This document shows, in pieces, positions 1 to 8,846 of a DNA stretch of 64,000 nt. This stretch comes from Enterococcus florum (GTDB lineage: Bacteria > Bacillota > Bacilli > Lactobacillales > Enterococcaceae): the NCBI RefSeq assembly GCF_004309355.1, contig NZ_BJCC01000028.1:34342-98341 (forward strand), written 5' to 3'. Position numbers and translations under genes: made by a program. The notes beneath the pieces are model-generated. The model made no database searches. It saw only the letters and a list, made by a program, of their open reading frames with translations, and was not told where the DNA came from. Positions within the stretch are counted from its first letter, which is position 1. The number at the start of each line of letters is the position of its first letter.

Positions 1-1
1 T

Positions 2-454
2 CTTGCCATTGCAATTGCCGGGGTTTTAGGCCCTAATCTTGTAAATGCAGTGATCGCGATCACCGCAGTCAGCTGGACAAAATATGCGAGGCTGTCGCGA
101 AGCTTGGTCTTGCGAATCAATAAAAGTTTATTTATGGAAGCCGCCGTGGTGACAGGAACCAGCAATCGTCGGTTGATGTCGCATTATATTCTGCCAAACA
201 TTTTCCCACCCATGCTGGTGACAGCGATGACCGATATGGGGACCTTGATGCTGGAAATTGCAGCTTTATCCTTCTTAGGATTTGGTGCACAGGCGCCTAC
301 ACCTGAATGGGGCCTGATGCTAAATGAAGGGAGGACTTATTTAACGACCGCACCTTGGCTAATGATTTACCCAGGATTAGCTATGGTGATCGTCGTAGTA
401 ACGTTTAACCTTTTGGGGGATAGTGTGAGTGATTTGATGGACACCCATCACTAA
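2..454 (+). CDS. ABC transporter permease, NikC/OppC type (5' truncated)
   Basis: This is the C-terminal 150 residues of an inner-membrane permease of the dipeptide/nickel importer family; the reading frame is open through the window start, so the GTG at 50 is not the true start. The cytoplasmic EAA loop that docks onto the ATPases is visible (EAAVVTGTSNRR followed by HYILPN), and two hydrophobic spans follow, one around TLMLEIAALSFLGFG and one in the last 30 residues (YPGLAMVIVVVTFNLLGD). It ends 67 bases before the binding-protein gene, so the two are likely co-transcribed. Family membership is clear. The substrate (nickel, cobalt, a metallophore or peptide) cannot be read from this fragment. 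Confidence 0.9.
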   Translation, partial: LAIAIAGVLGPNLVNAVIAITAVSWTKYARLSRSLVLRINKSLFMEAAVVTGTSNRRLMSHYILPNIFPPMLVTAMTDMGTLMLEIAALSFLGFGAQAPTPEWGLMLNEGRTYLTTAPWLMIYPGLAMVIVVVTFNLLGDSVSDLMDTHH

Positions 455-520
455 CTGCTTTTTTAGTTGAAGAGAACTTATGAAAACGAACGATGGCAAT
501 AAGAATCAGGAGGGAAACAA

Positions 521-2080
521 ATGAAGAAATGGATGAGACGCGGGATCGCAGGAATGGGATTATTGTTGCTGATCAGTGGGATGGCAGGCTGCGGAAACGA
601 AAAAAAAGCTGCTGAGAGTGATAAGAAAACGCTGACGATTGGGGTGACAAGTTTTGCGGATACGCTGGAACCTACGGAACAGTATTTCGGATGGGTGGTC
701 TCTCGCTACGGTGTAGGGGAGAATCTTGTTCGGTTTGATAAGGAAGGGAAAATCGAGCCCTGCTTGTCAGAGGGCTGGTCCGTTAGCGAAGACAACCTGA
801 CGTGGACCTTTACTATCCGTAAAGGAGTAAAATTTTCGAATGGCAATGAACTGACACCAGAGATCGTCAAGGACTCATTGGAGCGTTCCTTTAAAATGAA
901 TCCGCGGGGAGAAACGTTCTTTAAACCGGAATCGATTGAAGTAGAGGGAGACAGCTTACTGATTAGGACTGAAAACCCATCTGCAGTGGTTCCAGGAAGT
1001 TTAGCTGACCCATTGTTCTTAATCGTCGATACGACTGCTGATACAGATACGTTTGCAAAAGATGGTCCGATTTGTACGGGACCGTATGCAGTAGAGAGCT
1101 TCAATCCGACTGAGGATTGTGAATTGGTTAAGAATGAGCATTACTGGGATGGAGAAGTGCCGCTGGAAAAAGTAACCATGAAATGCATCGATGACCAGGC
1201 GACCCGTTCAATGGCACTGCAAAACGGTGAGATTCAAGTTGCCTATAATTTGAAAACAGAAAATATTGAAGAATTCAAAAACAAAGAGGAGATCAAAGTC
1301 ATGGAGCTTAACTCCTTGCGTTCTACCTACTCCTTTATGAATCAACATGGTCCACTAAAGGACATCAAACTACGACAAGCCTTGATTCGTGGGTTGGATC
1401 GTGAATCCTATGCGAAAAAATTGTTAAAAGGTGGCGCCACTCCAGGAAAAGCGCCGATCCCTCCGACATTGGATTTTGGTTTTGATGAGTTAAAGGATGA
1501 GAATCCGTTTGATCCAGAATCAGCAAAAGCCTTGCTGAAAGAAGCTGGATACGAGGACAAAGATGGCGATGGTTTTGTAGAAATGCCAAATGGGGAAGCG
1601 TTAGATTTGGAATTTGTCATCTATACCAGCCGCGAGGAATTGAATATTTATGCTCAAGCAGCCCAAGCCAACCTGAAGGACATTGGAATCAAGGTTACGT
1701 TAAATACCGTAAGCTACGAAACCTTACTAGATATGCGAGATTCTGGAAGTTTTGATATGCTGATCTGGAATGTGTTGATCGCTAACACGGGTGACCCGGA
1801 AAATTACTTGCGAGAAAACTGGTACAGCACGTCTCCATCAAATCAGGCGGGGTATAAAAACGAAAAGGTAGATCAATTGATCGATGAATTGACTGTGACC
1901 TTTGACGAGGAAAAACGCAAAGAATTGGATATCGAGATTCAACAGTTGATCATGGATGATGCAGCCACCGTTTTCTTTGGCTATGAAACAACGTACTTGT
2001 TCCATTCGGACAAGGTGAAGGGCTTAGAGTTATTTCCGATGGATTATTATTGGCTGACCAAAGATGTTGCCTACAACTAG
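521..2080 (+). CDS. Extracellular substrate-binding lipoprotein, NikA/OppA family
   Basis: A 519-residue SBP_bac_5 (family 5) solute-binding protein. It has a lipoprotein signal: positively charged start, hydrophobic core and a lipobox ending in GMAGC at about residue 24, so it should be lipid-anchored outside the membrane. AGGAGG lies 8 bases before the ATG. Typical family signatures are LTWTFTIRKGVKFSNG and a GTGPYA-like segment (CTGPYAVESF). Length and the downstream paired ATPases fit NikA- or CntA-type metal-chelate importers as well as oligopeptide importers. Its position just before a B12 operon makes cobalt or a cobalt chelate an attractive cargo, but that is inference. Confidence 0.88.
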   Translation: MKKWMRRGIAGMGLLLLISGMAGCGNEKKAAESDKKTLTIGVTSFADTLEPTEQYFGWVVSRYGVGENLVRFDKEGKIEPCLSEGWSVSEDNLTWTFTIRKGVKFSNGNELTPEIVKDSLERSFKMNPRGETFFKPESIEVEGDSLLIRTENPSAVVPGSLADPLFLIVDTTADTDTFAKDGPICTGPYAVESFNPTEDCELVKNEHYWDGEVPLEKVTMKCIDDQATRSMALQNGEIQVAYNLKTENIEEFKNKEEIKVMELNSLRSTYSFMNQHGPLKDIKLRQALIRGLDRESYAKKLLKGGATPGKAPIPPTLDFGFDELKDENPFDPESAKALLKEAGYEDKDGDGFVEMPNGEALDLEFVIYTSREELNIYAQAAQANLKDIGIKVTLNTVSYETLLDMRDSGSFDMLIWNVLIANTGDPENYLRENWYSTSPSNQAGYKNEKVDQLIDELTVTFDEEKRKELDIEIQQLIMDDAATVFFGYETTYLFHSDKVKGLELFPMDYYWLTKDVAYN

Positions 2081-2093
2081 AGAGTGAGAAACT

Positions 2094-2879
2094 ATGTTGA
2101 CTATTCAAGATTTATCTGTACGGTACGCTGGCAATGCAGCGCTGAGTGTCGATCAGTTCCAGCTGAGGCTTAACGATGGAGAAATCGGCTGCATCGTAGG
2201 AGAAAGCGGCAGTGGGAAATCTACCGTGTTAAAAGCTGTTTTGGGGGCATTGCCAGAAAAGACCTCGATCATGGGCCAAGTTGATTTTAATGGTCGATCT
2301 TTGCTGCAGCAGACGCCGGCAGAATGGCTGAACATGCGAGGGACGACCTTTTCCATGATTTTCCAAGATAGCAATGCCTCGTTGAATCCGATTCGAAAGA
2401 TCGGCAAGCAATATGAAGAGTATATCCTGCAGCATAAACAGCTTACTCTTACAGAGGCCCGACAACTTGCAGAAGAGACTCTGATAAAAATGCAGTTAAA
2501 GGATGCTAAAGGAATCATGGACAGTTATCCGCATCAATTAAGCGGCGGAATGTGTCAGCGGGTAGGGATTGCGATGGCGATGACGTTTCAGCCTGAACTT
2601 CTTTTAGCTGACGAACCAACGAGTGCCTTAGACGTTGTGACACAAGAGCAAATCGTAGAAGAATTGCTACGGGTCAGAAACGTTTTCAATACTTCGATTT
2701 TACTGGTCACACATCATCTAGCGATGGCTGCTTACATGGCTGACCAGCTGATCGTGATGGAAAAAGGGCGAATCGTCGATCAAGGATTTGTTTTAGAAGT
2801 CATTGATCATCCGCAAAGCCCCTATACGGAAACGTTGCTGGCCTCCGTCCCTGAGTTGAAAGGAGAGTTTTATGGGTGA
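2094..2879 (+). CDS. ABC transporter ATP-binding protein, NikD/OppD type
   Basis: A 261-residue cytoplasmic ATPase. Walker A is GESGSGKST near residues 38-46, the signature is LSGGMCQR, and Walker B runs LLLADEPTSALD. It is the first of the two ATPase subunits usual for family-5 importers and starts 13 bases after the binding-protein stop. Its last 8 bases overlap the second ATPase gene, so translation is probably coupled. The short C-terminal region (ending ESLLASVPEL-like, here ETLLASVPELKG) lacks the long peptide-binding extension and [4Fe-4S] site seen in many OppD/DppD proteins, which fits NikD slightly better. Confidence 0.88.
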   Translation: MLTIQDLSVRYAGNAALSVDQFQLRLNDGEIGCIVGESGSGKSTVLKAVLGALPEKTSIMGQVDFNGRSLLQQTPAEWLNMRGTTFSMIFQDSNASLNPIRKIGKQYEEYILQHKQLTLTEARQLAEETLIKMQLKDAKGIMDSYPHQLSGGMCQRVGIAMAMTFQPELLLADEPTSALDVVTQEQIVEELLRVRNVFNTSILLVTHHLAMAAYMADQLIVMEKGRIVDQGFVLEVIDHPQSPYTETLLASVPELKGEFYG

Positions 2880-3678
2880 GCCGATTTTAGAAATCCATGA
2901 CTTGTCTAAGACATTTGTTTTGGCAAACAAAGAGCAGCTTACAGCTTGTGATCAGCTTTCCTTTTCTGTCAACAAGGGAGAAACAGTCGGCATCGTTGGA
3001 GAAAGCGGTTCAGGAAAATCGACCTTGGTCAACATGCTGATGCTGATGGAGCCTCCAACAAGCGGAAAGATTCTGTATAGGGGGAAAAATATTTTGCAGC
3101 TTGAGCACAAAGCGATATGGAAGCTTCGACCAGCGATCCAAATGGTCTTTCAGTCTCCGATGGCTTCGATCAATCCACGGATGAAGGTGATTGATGTCAT
3201 TACAGAACCATTGTTTAATTACAAAAGGCTTCAATCAAAAGACAAAAAAGCCAAAGCCAGAGAGCTCTTGGAGATGGTCGAGCTCTCTGAAGAGTACGCA
3301 GATCGTTATGCTCATCAGTTAAGCGGTGGGCAGTGTCAACGAGTAAGTATTGCTCGCGCACTAGCGTTGCAGCCTGAGATTTTGATCTGCGACGAAGCAA
3401 CCTCTGCGTTAGATGTATCTGTCCAAAAGAACATTGTCGATTTGCTGATCAAACTGCAAAAGCAAACCCGTATGACCATTTTATTTATCAGCCATGATTT
3501 GGCGCTGGTTCAATCCTTTGCTCATAAACTATTGGTCATGCAACGTGGCAAAATCGTCGATTGCTTGGAGGAGGAACAATCACTGGATACTTCAAAAGTT
3601 GCCTATACAAAAACCTTGCTGAACTCGGTTTATTCCTTAACGAAGGTCAGGAAGCAGCGTTTAGCAGATGGACACTGA
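2872..3678 (+). CDS. ABC transporter ATP-binding protein, NikE/OppF type
   Basis: A 268-residue partner ATPase. Walker A GESGSGKST lies at about residues 42-50, the signature is LSGGQCQR, and Walker B is ILICDEATSALD followed by an H-loop in FISHDLALV. GGAG lies 8 bases upstream of the ATG inside the 3' end of the preceding gene. With that protein it should form the heterodimeric motor of the importer encoded from the window start. Substrate is unknown from sequence. Confidence 0.88.
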   Translation: MGEPILEIHDLSKTFVLANKEQLTACDQLSFSVNKGETVGIVGESGSGKSTLVNMLMLMEPPTSGKILYRGKNILQLEHKAIWKLRPAIQMVFQSPMASINPRMKVIDVITEPLFNYKRLQSKDKKAKARELLEMVELSEEYADRYAHQLSGGQCQRVSIARALALQPEILICDEATSALDVSVQKNIVDLLIKLQKQTRMTILFISHDLALVQSFAHKLLVMQRGKIVDCLEEEQSLDTSKVAYTKTLLNSVYSLTKVRKQRLADGH

Positions 3679-3689
3679 GGAGGGATTTT

Positions 3690-4625
3690 TTGCACGATTG
3701 GATAAAAAAACAGGCTGCCGGCAGTAAGAGGAATGATTTTTTTGAGATTGAAGGAACGAACCTAAAGCTGCCGGTCAGTCTCATCAAAGGACAAAAGGAC
3801 GGAGCTACGTTACTGATTACTGCCGGAATACATGGCTCCGAGTATCCAGGAATTGAGGCCGCGAAGCAGTTGATCTGTGAATTGGATCCTCAAAAAATTA
3901 GTGGGAATGTCGTAATCGTTCCTTGCGTCAATCCACAAGCTTTTTTTGAGCGCGCTTCTTTTATCAACCCAACAGATGGCAAAAATCTAAACCGCTGTTT
4001 TCCCGGCAAACGCCAGGGAACAGAGTCGGAAAGACTTGCCTACGCGTTAGAGACGGTCTTTTTTCCAATGGCTGATTTTTATTTGGATTTCCATAGCGGC
4101 GATTTACCGGAAAAGCTGGATAAGTTTGTGTTTGTCCCCAATTTCGGTCCTTCTGCTGTGGTAGAGGAATCCCATCGAGCTGCTGCCGTGTTGGACTTGC
4201 CGTTTGGAGTGCTCTCAAAAAGTCGCAATGGTGCCTACAATCATGCCTGTCTTCTTGGACTTCCCTCCCTGTTGATCGAGCGAGGGTCCTTTGGTGAACG
4301 CAATCAGCAAGCGATTGCTGGCTTCATTGAAGACGCTGGTCGAATGATGCGTCACTTAGGAATGAGTGAACGACCGATTTACCAAGATAAGAAGCTGAAG
4401 CTGTTCAAGGACCTGTGTTTTTTTGAAAGTCCAATGACTGGATTATGGACTCCTGCCTGTGAGATAGGGGATCAGGTGAAAGAGGGACAGCTGCTGGGAA
4501 AGATCGAGAATTTCTTTGGAAAAAAATTGTGGGAGTACCGAGCAGAACAAGCAGGACAGATTTTGTACCAGATGGTAGGATTACCGATCACTGCAGGAGA
4601 ACACCTGATTACTTACGGGTATTAG
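3690..4625 (+). CDS. Zinc-dependent deacylase, succinylglutamate desuccinylase/aspartoacylase (M14-like) family
   Basis: 311 residues from a TTG start at 3690, chosen because GAGGAGGG ends 6 bases before it; the open frame extends to 3561 but that would overlap the upstream gene by over 100 bases and has no ribosome site. Zinc ligands of the family are visible: the H and E of TAGIHGSEYPG and the later H of YLDFHSGD. The C-terminal region is a beta domain with a KEGQLLGKIENFFG stretch typical of AstE/AspA relatives. It is the last gene of the ABC-importer operon, so it may hydrolyse an N-acyl bond of the imported compound, for example to release a metal from an acylated amino-acid chelate. That role is inference. 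Confidence 0.8.
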   Translation: MHDWIKKQAAGSKRNDFFEIEGTNLKLPVSLIKGQKDGATLLITAGIHGSEYPGIEAAKQLICELDPQKISGNVVIVPCVNPQAFFERASFINPTDGKNLNRCFPGKRQGTESERLAYALETVFFPMADFYLDFHSGDLPEKLDKFVFVPNFGPSAVVEESHRAAAVLDLPFGVLSKSRNGAYNHACLLGLPSLLIERGSFGERNQQAIAGFIEDAGRMMRHLGMSERPIYQDKKLKLFKDLCFFESPMTGLWTPACEIGDQVKEGQLLGKIENFFGKKLWEYRAEQAGQILYQMVGLPITAGEHLITYGY

Positions 4626-4689
4626 CGCATTCAGCGGTTTTGTAAATAGTAAAATATTGTCCAATCTATTAAAAAAATTAGCAGAATGT

Positions 4690-4730
4690 GGCTGACTTGT
4701 AGATAATCTGTCTGCAGGTCAGCCGCTTTC
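4690..4730 (+). terminator. Terminator after the ABC importer/deacylase operon
   Basis: A hairpin with 14-base arms (4690-4703 and 4711-4724, two G-U pairs, 7-base loop) is followed by a moderately T-rich GCTTTCGTTAT. It separates the importer operon from the riboswitch-led B12 operon. Confidence 0.6.
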
Positions 4731-4732
4731 GT

Positions 4733-4738
4733 TATAAT
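4733..4738 (+). promoter_or_regulatory. Probable -10 box of the cobalamin operon promoter
   Basis: A perfect TATAAT stands immediately before the riboswitch aptamer. No good -35 hexamer is seen 16-18 bases upstream, where the terminator stem of the preceding operon lies. Confidence 0.45.
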
Positions 4739-4740
4739 AA

Positions 4741-4883
4741 GGGTAATCAAATACATAATAATCGATCAGGGGAATGAGGTGAGACTCCTCAACAGCCCCT
4801 TTCTACTGTATATGCGGATGAACTCTCAAACAGCCACTTCATGGGAAGGCGAGATAGTAAAGTGAAGCAAAGTCAGGATACCC
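4741..4883 (+). promoter_or_regulatory. Cobalamin riboswitch aptamer
   Basis: The conserved B12 aptamer elements are present in order: GGGAATGAGGTGAGACTCC, the CAACAGCCCC / ACTGTATATGC core, the CCACT...ATGGGAAGGC arm, and the B12-box-like AAGTCAGGATACC. GGGTA at 4741-4745 can pair with TACCC at 4879-4883 to close P1. It is followed by an intrinsic terminator at 4958-4999 and then cblT. Known members of this class (Rfam RF00174) end transcription when adenosylcobalamin binds, so the product pathway feeds back on its own operon. Confidence 0.9.
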
Positions 4884-4957
4884 TAATCGACTTATTAGAA
4901 ATAATTGGATTGGGAAGATTATTTTGCTGACTGTTTATAGGACAAGTGGATTAAACG

Positions 4958-4999
4958 ACACGGCGAGACCTTCTTCAAGGCTTCGCCGTGTTTATTATT
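4958..4999 (+). terminator. Riboswitch expression-platform terminator
   Basis: ACACGGCGA (4958-4966) pairs with TCGCCGTGT (4983-4991), with an extra CCTT/AAGG inner stem and a TTTATTATTT run after it. It sits between the aptamer and the ribosome site of cblT (AGGAGGG at 5001), the right place for B12-dependent attenuation. The 75 bases between aptamer and stem would hold the antiterminator. Confidence 0.85.
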
Positions 5000-5012
5000 T
5001 AGGAGGGATAGA

Positions 5013-5597
5013 ATGAAAGATGCAGCAAGATTTTCGACAAAAAAAATAGCATCCTTGGCGATTCTGTTAGCGTTGTGTGTGATTGGAGCCAACATCAAGA
5101 TCTTGGGCTCGATCGCATTGGATTCTTTTCCAGCCTTTATTGGGTCCATCGTATTAGGCCCGCTGGCTGGTGCATTTCTTGGTTTCTTTGGGCACATGAT
5201 CTCTGCTTTGCTGGCGGGTTTTCCGAATTCATTGCCGATCCATTTGATCATCGCTGCTTTGATGGGCTTATGTATGTTTTGCTATAGCTGGACCAGAAAA
5301 AAATTAGCGAAGCATCGAATGGCGGCGGCAGCTGTGTCCATGCTGGTCGGCTACGTGATCAACGTTCCATTGGATCTGCTGTTACTGTATCCTATCATGG
5401 GACCGGTTGTCTTCATGCTGTTTGCACCACTATCGATCGCCACGATCGTTAATTTAGGTTTATCTGAAGTGGTGATTTTAGGAATTCCCGAAAATACAAG
5501 CAAATCGTCTCAGCAAAATAAAAAGAAGCGGAGCAGTCATTATGGCAGTGAAACACGGCGGAAATCTACAGGAGATCAGCGAAATCTATCAGATTGA
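5013..5597 (+). CDS. cblT: ECF transporter S component, CblT-like (alpha-ribazole uptake)
   Basis: A 194-residue membrane protein with about six hydrophobic spans and the small-residue-rich N-terminal helix of ECF S components (FSTKKIASLAILLALCVIGA). AGGAGGG precedes the ATG by 6 bases. It is the first gene behind the B12 riboswitch. The operon also holds a CblS-like alpha-ribazole kinase and no cobT, which points to CblT, the alpha-ribazole S component described with CblS in Listeria and Geobacillus. It would need a shared EcfAA'T module, which is not in this window. The basic 3' end overlaps cobD by 56 bases. A cobalamin-precursor or lower-ligand substrate is likely; exact specificity is inference. 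Confidence 0.72.
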   Translation: MKDAARFSTKKIASLAILLALCVIGANIKILGSIALDSFPAFIGSIVLGPLAGAFLGFFGHMISALLAGFPNSLPIHLIIAALMGLCMFCYSWTRKKLAKHRMAAAAVSMLVGYVINVPLDLLLLYPIMGPVVFMLFAPLSIATIVNLGLSEVVILGIPENTSKSSQQNKKKRSSHYGSETRRKSTGDQRNLSD

Positions 5598-6618
5598 AAA
5601 ACAGGATCTAATTGACTTTAGTGCGAACATCAATCCATTGGGCATTCCCGAAAGGATTAAGCAAGCAATCAATCAAGGACTAGAAGGCTTGATTCATTAC
5701 CCGGATAGTCGGTACCGATTATTGAAGCAAGCAATTGCCGACTTTCATCAACTCACTCCTGAGTGTGTGTATGCTTCAAACGGGGCAGCTGAAGCGATTT
5801 TCATGCTGGGAAGAGTGCTGAAAGTCAAAAAGCTGTTGCTGCTGGCACCGACCTTTATGGAATACGAGGCCGCCTTTCAACAACAGGCAACGGAATTCTG
5901 CTACTTCGATTTGGAGACACGAAACTTTCAATGGCGGGTCTCCGAATTCATTTCTTTTGCTATTGCGGAAGAAGCGACCGGCATTTGTTTATGCAATCCC
6001 AATAATCCAACGGGACAGATGCTGAATCAAACAGAGCTGGACGAATTATTGACTTTCTGTCAAGACCGCGGACTCGTCTTGATCGTCGATGAAGCATTTG
6101 CGGATTTTAGCGGAAAAGAGGATTCTCTGATTCCCAAAGTGACGAAGTATGCCAATCTGTTTGTCTTGCGCTCCTTAACCAAAATGTTTGCGATCCCTGG
6201 CCTGCGATTAGGCTATCTGTTGACAAGCAATGTGGAGATACTCGATCAAATCGAGCAGGTTACTGTCCCTTGGCATATCAATACGTTTGCTGACCTGGCT
6301 GGACAACAAGCATTGAAGGAGCAGTCGTTCATTGAGGAAAGTCAGCACTATATCGAAAAAGAACGCTCATTTTTAATCGGAGAGCTTGCACGGTTTTCAG
6401 ACAACATCATAGTTTATCCGAGTCAAACCAATTTTTTGTTTTTCCGTTATCTTGGTGAAGACTGTTTGCAGGAAAAATTGATCTATAAAGGTATTCTGAT
6501 CCGCAATTGTACTAGCTTTAAAGGCCTTAGTCAAAACTATTATCGCATAGCAGTAAAAAAGAGGAATCAAAATCAGGCATTAGTGAACGCATTGGAGGAG
6601 GTTTTATGCGGGAAGTGA
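5542..6618 (+). CDS. cobD: L-threonine-O-3-phosphate decarboxylase
   Basis: 358 residues, a fold-type I PLP enzyme of the HisC-like family. It makes (R)-1-amino-2-propanol O-phosphate, the linker arm of cobalamin. Visible features are the N-terminal HGGN...DFSANINPLG signature, CNPNNPTG, the DEAFADF motif, and the PLP lysine region SLTKMFAIPGLRLGYL. The ATG at 5542 has GGAG 8 bases upstream, inside the cblT 3' end. The next gene, pduX, makes its substrate, and the stop overlaps the pduX start, so the pair is translationally coupled. Confidence 0.93.
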   Translation: MAVKHGGNLQEISEIYQIEKQDLIDFSANINPLGIPERIKQAINQGLEGLIHYPDSRYRLLKQAIADFHQLTPECVYASNGAAEAIFMLGRVLKVKKLLLLAPTFMEYEAAFQQQATEFCYFDLETRNFQWRVSEFISFAIAEEATGICLCNPNNPTGQMLNQTELDELLTFCQDRGLVLIVDEAFADFSGKEDSLIPKVTKYANLFVLRSLTKMFAIPGLRLGYLLTSNVEILDQIEQVTVPWHINTFADLAGQQALKEQSFIEESQHYIEKERSFLIGELARFSDNIIVYPSQTNFLFFRYLGEDCLQEKLIYKGILIRNCTSFKGLSQNYYRIAVKKRNQNQALVNALEEVLCGK

Positions 6619-7475
6619 CCGCGGTATGTCCAGGCTCTTGCGGCGAACTGCTGCAGGGCTGGGTGGGCGATTCTCAAAAACTGGTTAGTTATGGCATTGA
6701 CCGCTTTTCTCGTGTTTCCGTGCGGACTGGAGAACCTTCAGAAAAACCGAATCCAAAAGTGAGCGAGGCAGTCAAAAAGACCGTGCAGTATTTGGGCATT
6801 TCCGAGGAACAGTTGAAGCATATGACAATTTTTGTTCAGTCAGATCTGCCGATTGCCAAAGGTATGGCCAGCAGTACCGCAGATATCGCTGCTGCTTGTC
6901 AAGCCGTAGCTGCCTACTTCGGCAAACAGTTATCAAGAGATGAGATTTTGGCGATTTGCTTGGCGATCGAGCGGACAGATAGTATTTTATTTCCATCGTT
7001 GACGTTGTTCGAGCAAAAGGCTGGCTCACTACAAGAGATCAGCGGCTGGTGCCCCGATTTCTATGTGGTTGTTTTGGAGCCGGAGGAGACGCTTGAGACG
7101 GAAGCCTTTCATTCTCAGAAAACAGAGGCTTTATTTTTTCAGCAACGAGAGCGCTTCTGCGAAGTTTATCGGCTTTATACAGAAGCCATTCAAGAAAGGA
7201 ATATTCAAAAATTGGGAACAGCAGCATTGCAAAGTGCATTATTGAATCAGGAGATTTTGCCAAAACCTTTTTTTTCAGAGGTAGTGGAGCTCTCCCGAAC
7301 CTATCGATTGTTAGGTGTGAACGTCGCCCACAGCGGATCAGTGATTGGTTTAATGATCGACCAGCAAGAACAAATACCAGAGGTGCTAAAGGCGGTTCAG
7401 ACAGCTCCTTTAAGAAAATGGTACACAAAAGTAAACGTACATCAGAGCTGTTATCAAGGCGTACAACTCGCTTAA
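6606..7475 (+). CDS. pduX: L-threonine kinase (GHMP family)
   Basis: 289 residues. Phosphorylates L-threonine with ATP to give the substrate of CobD. The PduX N-terminal signature CPGSCGELLQGW and the GHMP phosphate loop DLPIAKGMASSTAD (about residues 80-93) are present. TTGGAGGAGG lies 5 bases before the ATG. It overlaps cobD by 13 bases. In Salmonella this gene sits in the pdu operon; here it has joined the biosynthetic operon beside its partner enzyme. Confidence 0.93.
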   Translation: MREVTAVCPGSCGELLQGWVGDSQKLVSYGIDRFSRVSVRTGEPSEKPNPKVSEAVKKTVQYLGISEEQLKHMTIFVQSDLPIAKGMASSTADIAAACQAVAAYFGKQLSRDEILAICLAIERTDSILFPSLTLFEQKAGSLQEISGWCPDFYVVVLEPEETLETEAFHSQKTEALFFQQRERFCEVYRLYTEAIQERNIQKLGTAALQSALLNQEILPKPFFSEVVELSRTYRLLGVNVAHSGSVIGLMIDQQEQIPEVLKAVQTAPLRKWYTKVNVHQSCYQGVQLA

Positions 7476-7490
7476 GAATGAGGGAAATGG

Positions 7491-8846
7491 ATGAAACAGG
7501 TGATGATTGCCGCTGCTTCCAGCGGATCGGGAAAAACGACAGTTACACTAGGGCTGTTAAAGCTATTGCAGGAACAGGGGCTGAACGTTCAGCCCTATAA
7601 AGTTGGTCCAGACTATGTGGATACGGAGTATCATACACGGATCACTGGCAAAAAATCACGAAATCTCGATATGTTTCTAGTCAACGAGAGTGAGCGTTTG
7701 AACTATCTTTTTGAGAAAGAAGCACACAAAGCAGATATTGCTGTGATTGAGGGCGTGATGGGGTTGTTTGATGGTCTCGGCGTGGACAAAGATTATTGCT
7801 CTAGTGCCGGTGTTGCCAAGCAGTTGGACTGTCCGGTATTGCTGGTCGTCAATGGTCAATCCGCGTCCACCTCGATCGCTGCATTAGTCAAAGGTTTTGC
7901 TGAATTTGATCCTGAACTGACGATTTGCGGAGTGGTCATCAATAAAGTTGCTTCTGAGAATCACTATCTTCTGATCAAAAAGGCCGTAGAGACATACACA
8001 GCAGTACCTGTTCTTGGCTATCTGATACGTGAACACGGAATCACGCTCCCTTCACGGCAACTAGGGCTCGTTCCAGATCGTGAGATCGCCGATGTAACCA
8101 GCAAAATCACACAGGTTGCAGCATCGCTGAACCAAACAGTTGATTGGCAAAGACTGTTGCAGCTGCTGCCAGAAGAGGAGATTGTTTTTCACGAACCGAC
8201 GTGCCCTGACTTTTCGGATTTGACGGTAGCGTATGCACTGGACGAAGCTTTTCATTTTTACTATCAAGACAATTTGGAATTGCTGCAGTCATACGGTGTT
8301 CAGTTAAAAACCTTCAGTCCGATCAAAGATCAGGAACTGCCAAATGCTGACCTCTATTATTTTGGCGGTGGCTATCCAGAAGAATTTGCCAGGGAGTTGG
8401 CAGAAAATCAGGCGATGCGCCAAGCTATTAAAAGGGCTTCTGAAACTGAGGCTGCAATTTTGGCCGAATGTGGCGGACTCATGTACTTGGGCACAGCATT
8501 AAAAACGCCAGATCAGACCTATCCGATGGTGGGAATATTTGAAGGAATTAGCGAAATGACTGGGCGGCTTCGTCGATTTGGTTATTGCTGTGGTAAGATG
8601 CGTCAAGATACACTGTTGGGAAATAAGAAAACGCAGATCGTCGGCCATGAATTTCATCATTCGATCTTTACCTCTAAAGAGAAGCCTGTGATGGAGATGT
8701 TCAAAAAAAGAGACGGAGAAATCGTGGACCGCTGGAGTGGAGGGTACCAAAAGCGCCAAACCTTTGCCAGCTATCTGCATTTGCACTTTTACCAGGACCC
8801 CGCATTTTTAACAAATCTATTGAAACGAGTGAGGGAACAAAAATGA
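7491..8846 (+). CDS. cbiA: Cobyrinic acid a,c-diamide synthase
   Basis: 451 residues. Amidates the a and c side chains of cobyrinate using glutamine and ATP. It has an N-terminal dethiobiotin-synthase-like P-loop (AAASSGSGKTTVTLG, residues 5-19), the conserved YKVGPDYVD, and a C-terminal class-I glutamine amidotransferase domain with the nucleophile in LAECGGLMYLG. Length is standard for the anaerobic-pathway enzyme. The stop overlaps cbiB by an ATGA. Confidence 0.95.
   Translation: MKQVMIAAASSGSGKTTVTLGLLKLLQEQGLNVQPYKVGPDYVDTEYHTRITGKKSRNLDMFLVNESERLNYLFEKEAHKADIAVIEGVMGLFDGLGVDKDYCSSAGVAKQLDCPVLLVVNGQSASTSIAALVKGFAEFDPELTICGVVINKVASENHYLLIKKAVETYTAVPVLGYLIREHGITLPSRQLGLVPDREIADVTSKITQVAASLNQTVDWQRLLQLLPEEEIVFHEPTCPDFSDLTVAYALDEAFHFYYQDNLELLQSYGVQLKTFSPIKDQELPNADLYYFGGGYPEEFARELAENQAMRQAIKRASETEAAILAECGGLMYLGTALKTPDQTYPMVGIFEGISEMTGRLRRFGYCCGKMRQDTLLGNKKTQIVGHEFHHSIFTSKEKPVMEMFKKRDGEIVDRWSGGYQKRQTFASYLHLHFYQDPAFLTNLLKRVREQK

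Noticed and set aside
3561..3689. N-terminal extension of the deacylase
   Set aside because: It overlaps the upstream ATPase gene and has no ribosome site; TTG 3690 follows GAGGAGGG at good spacing.
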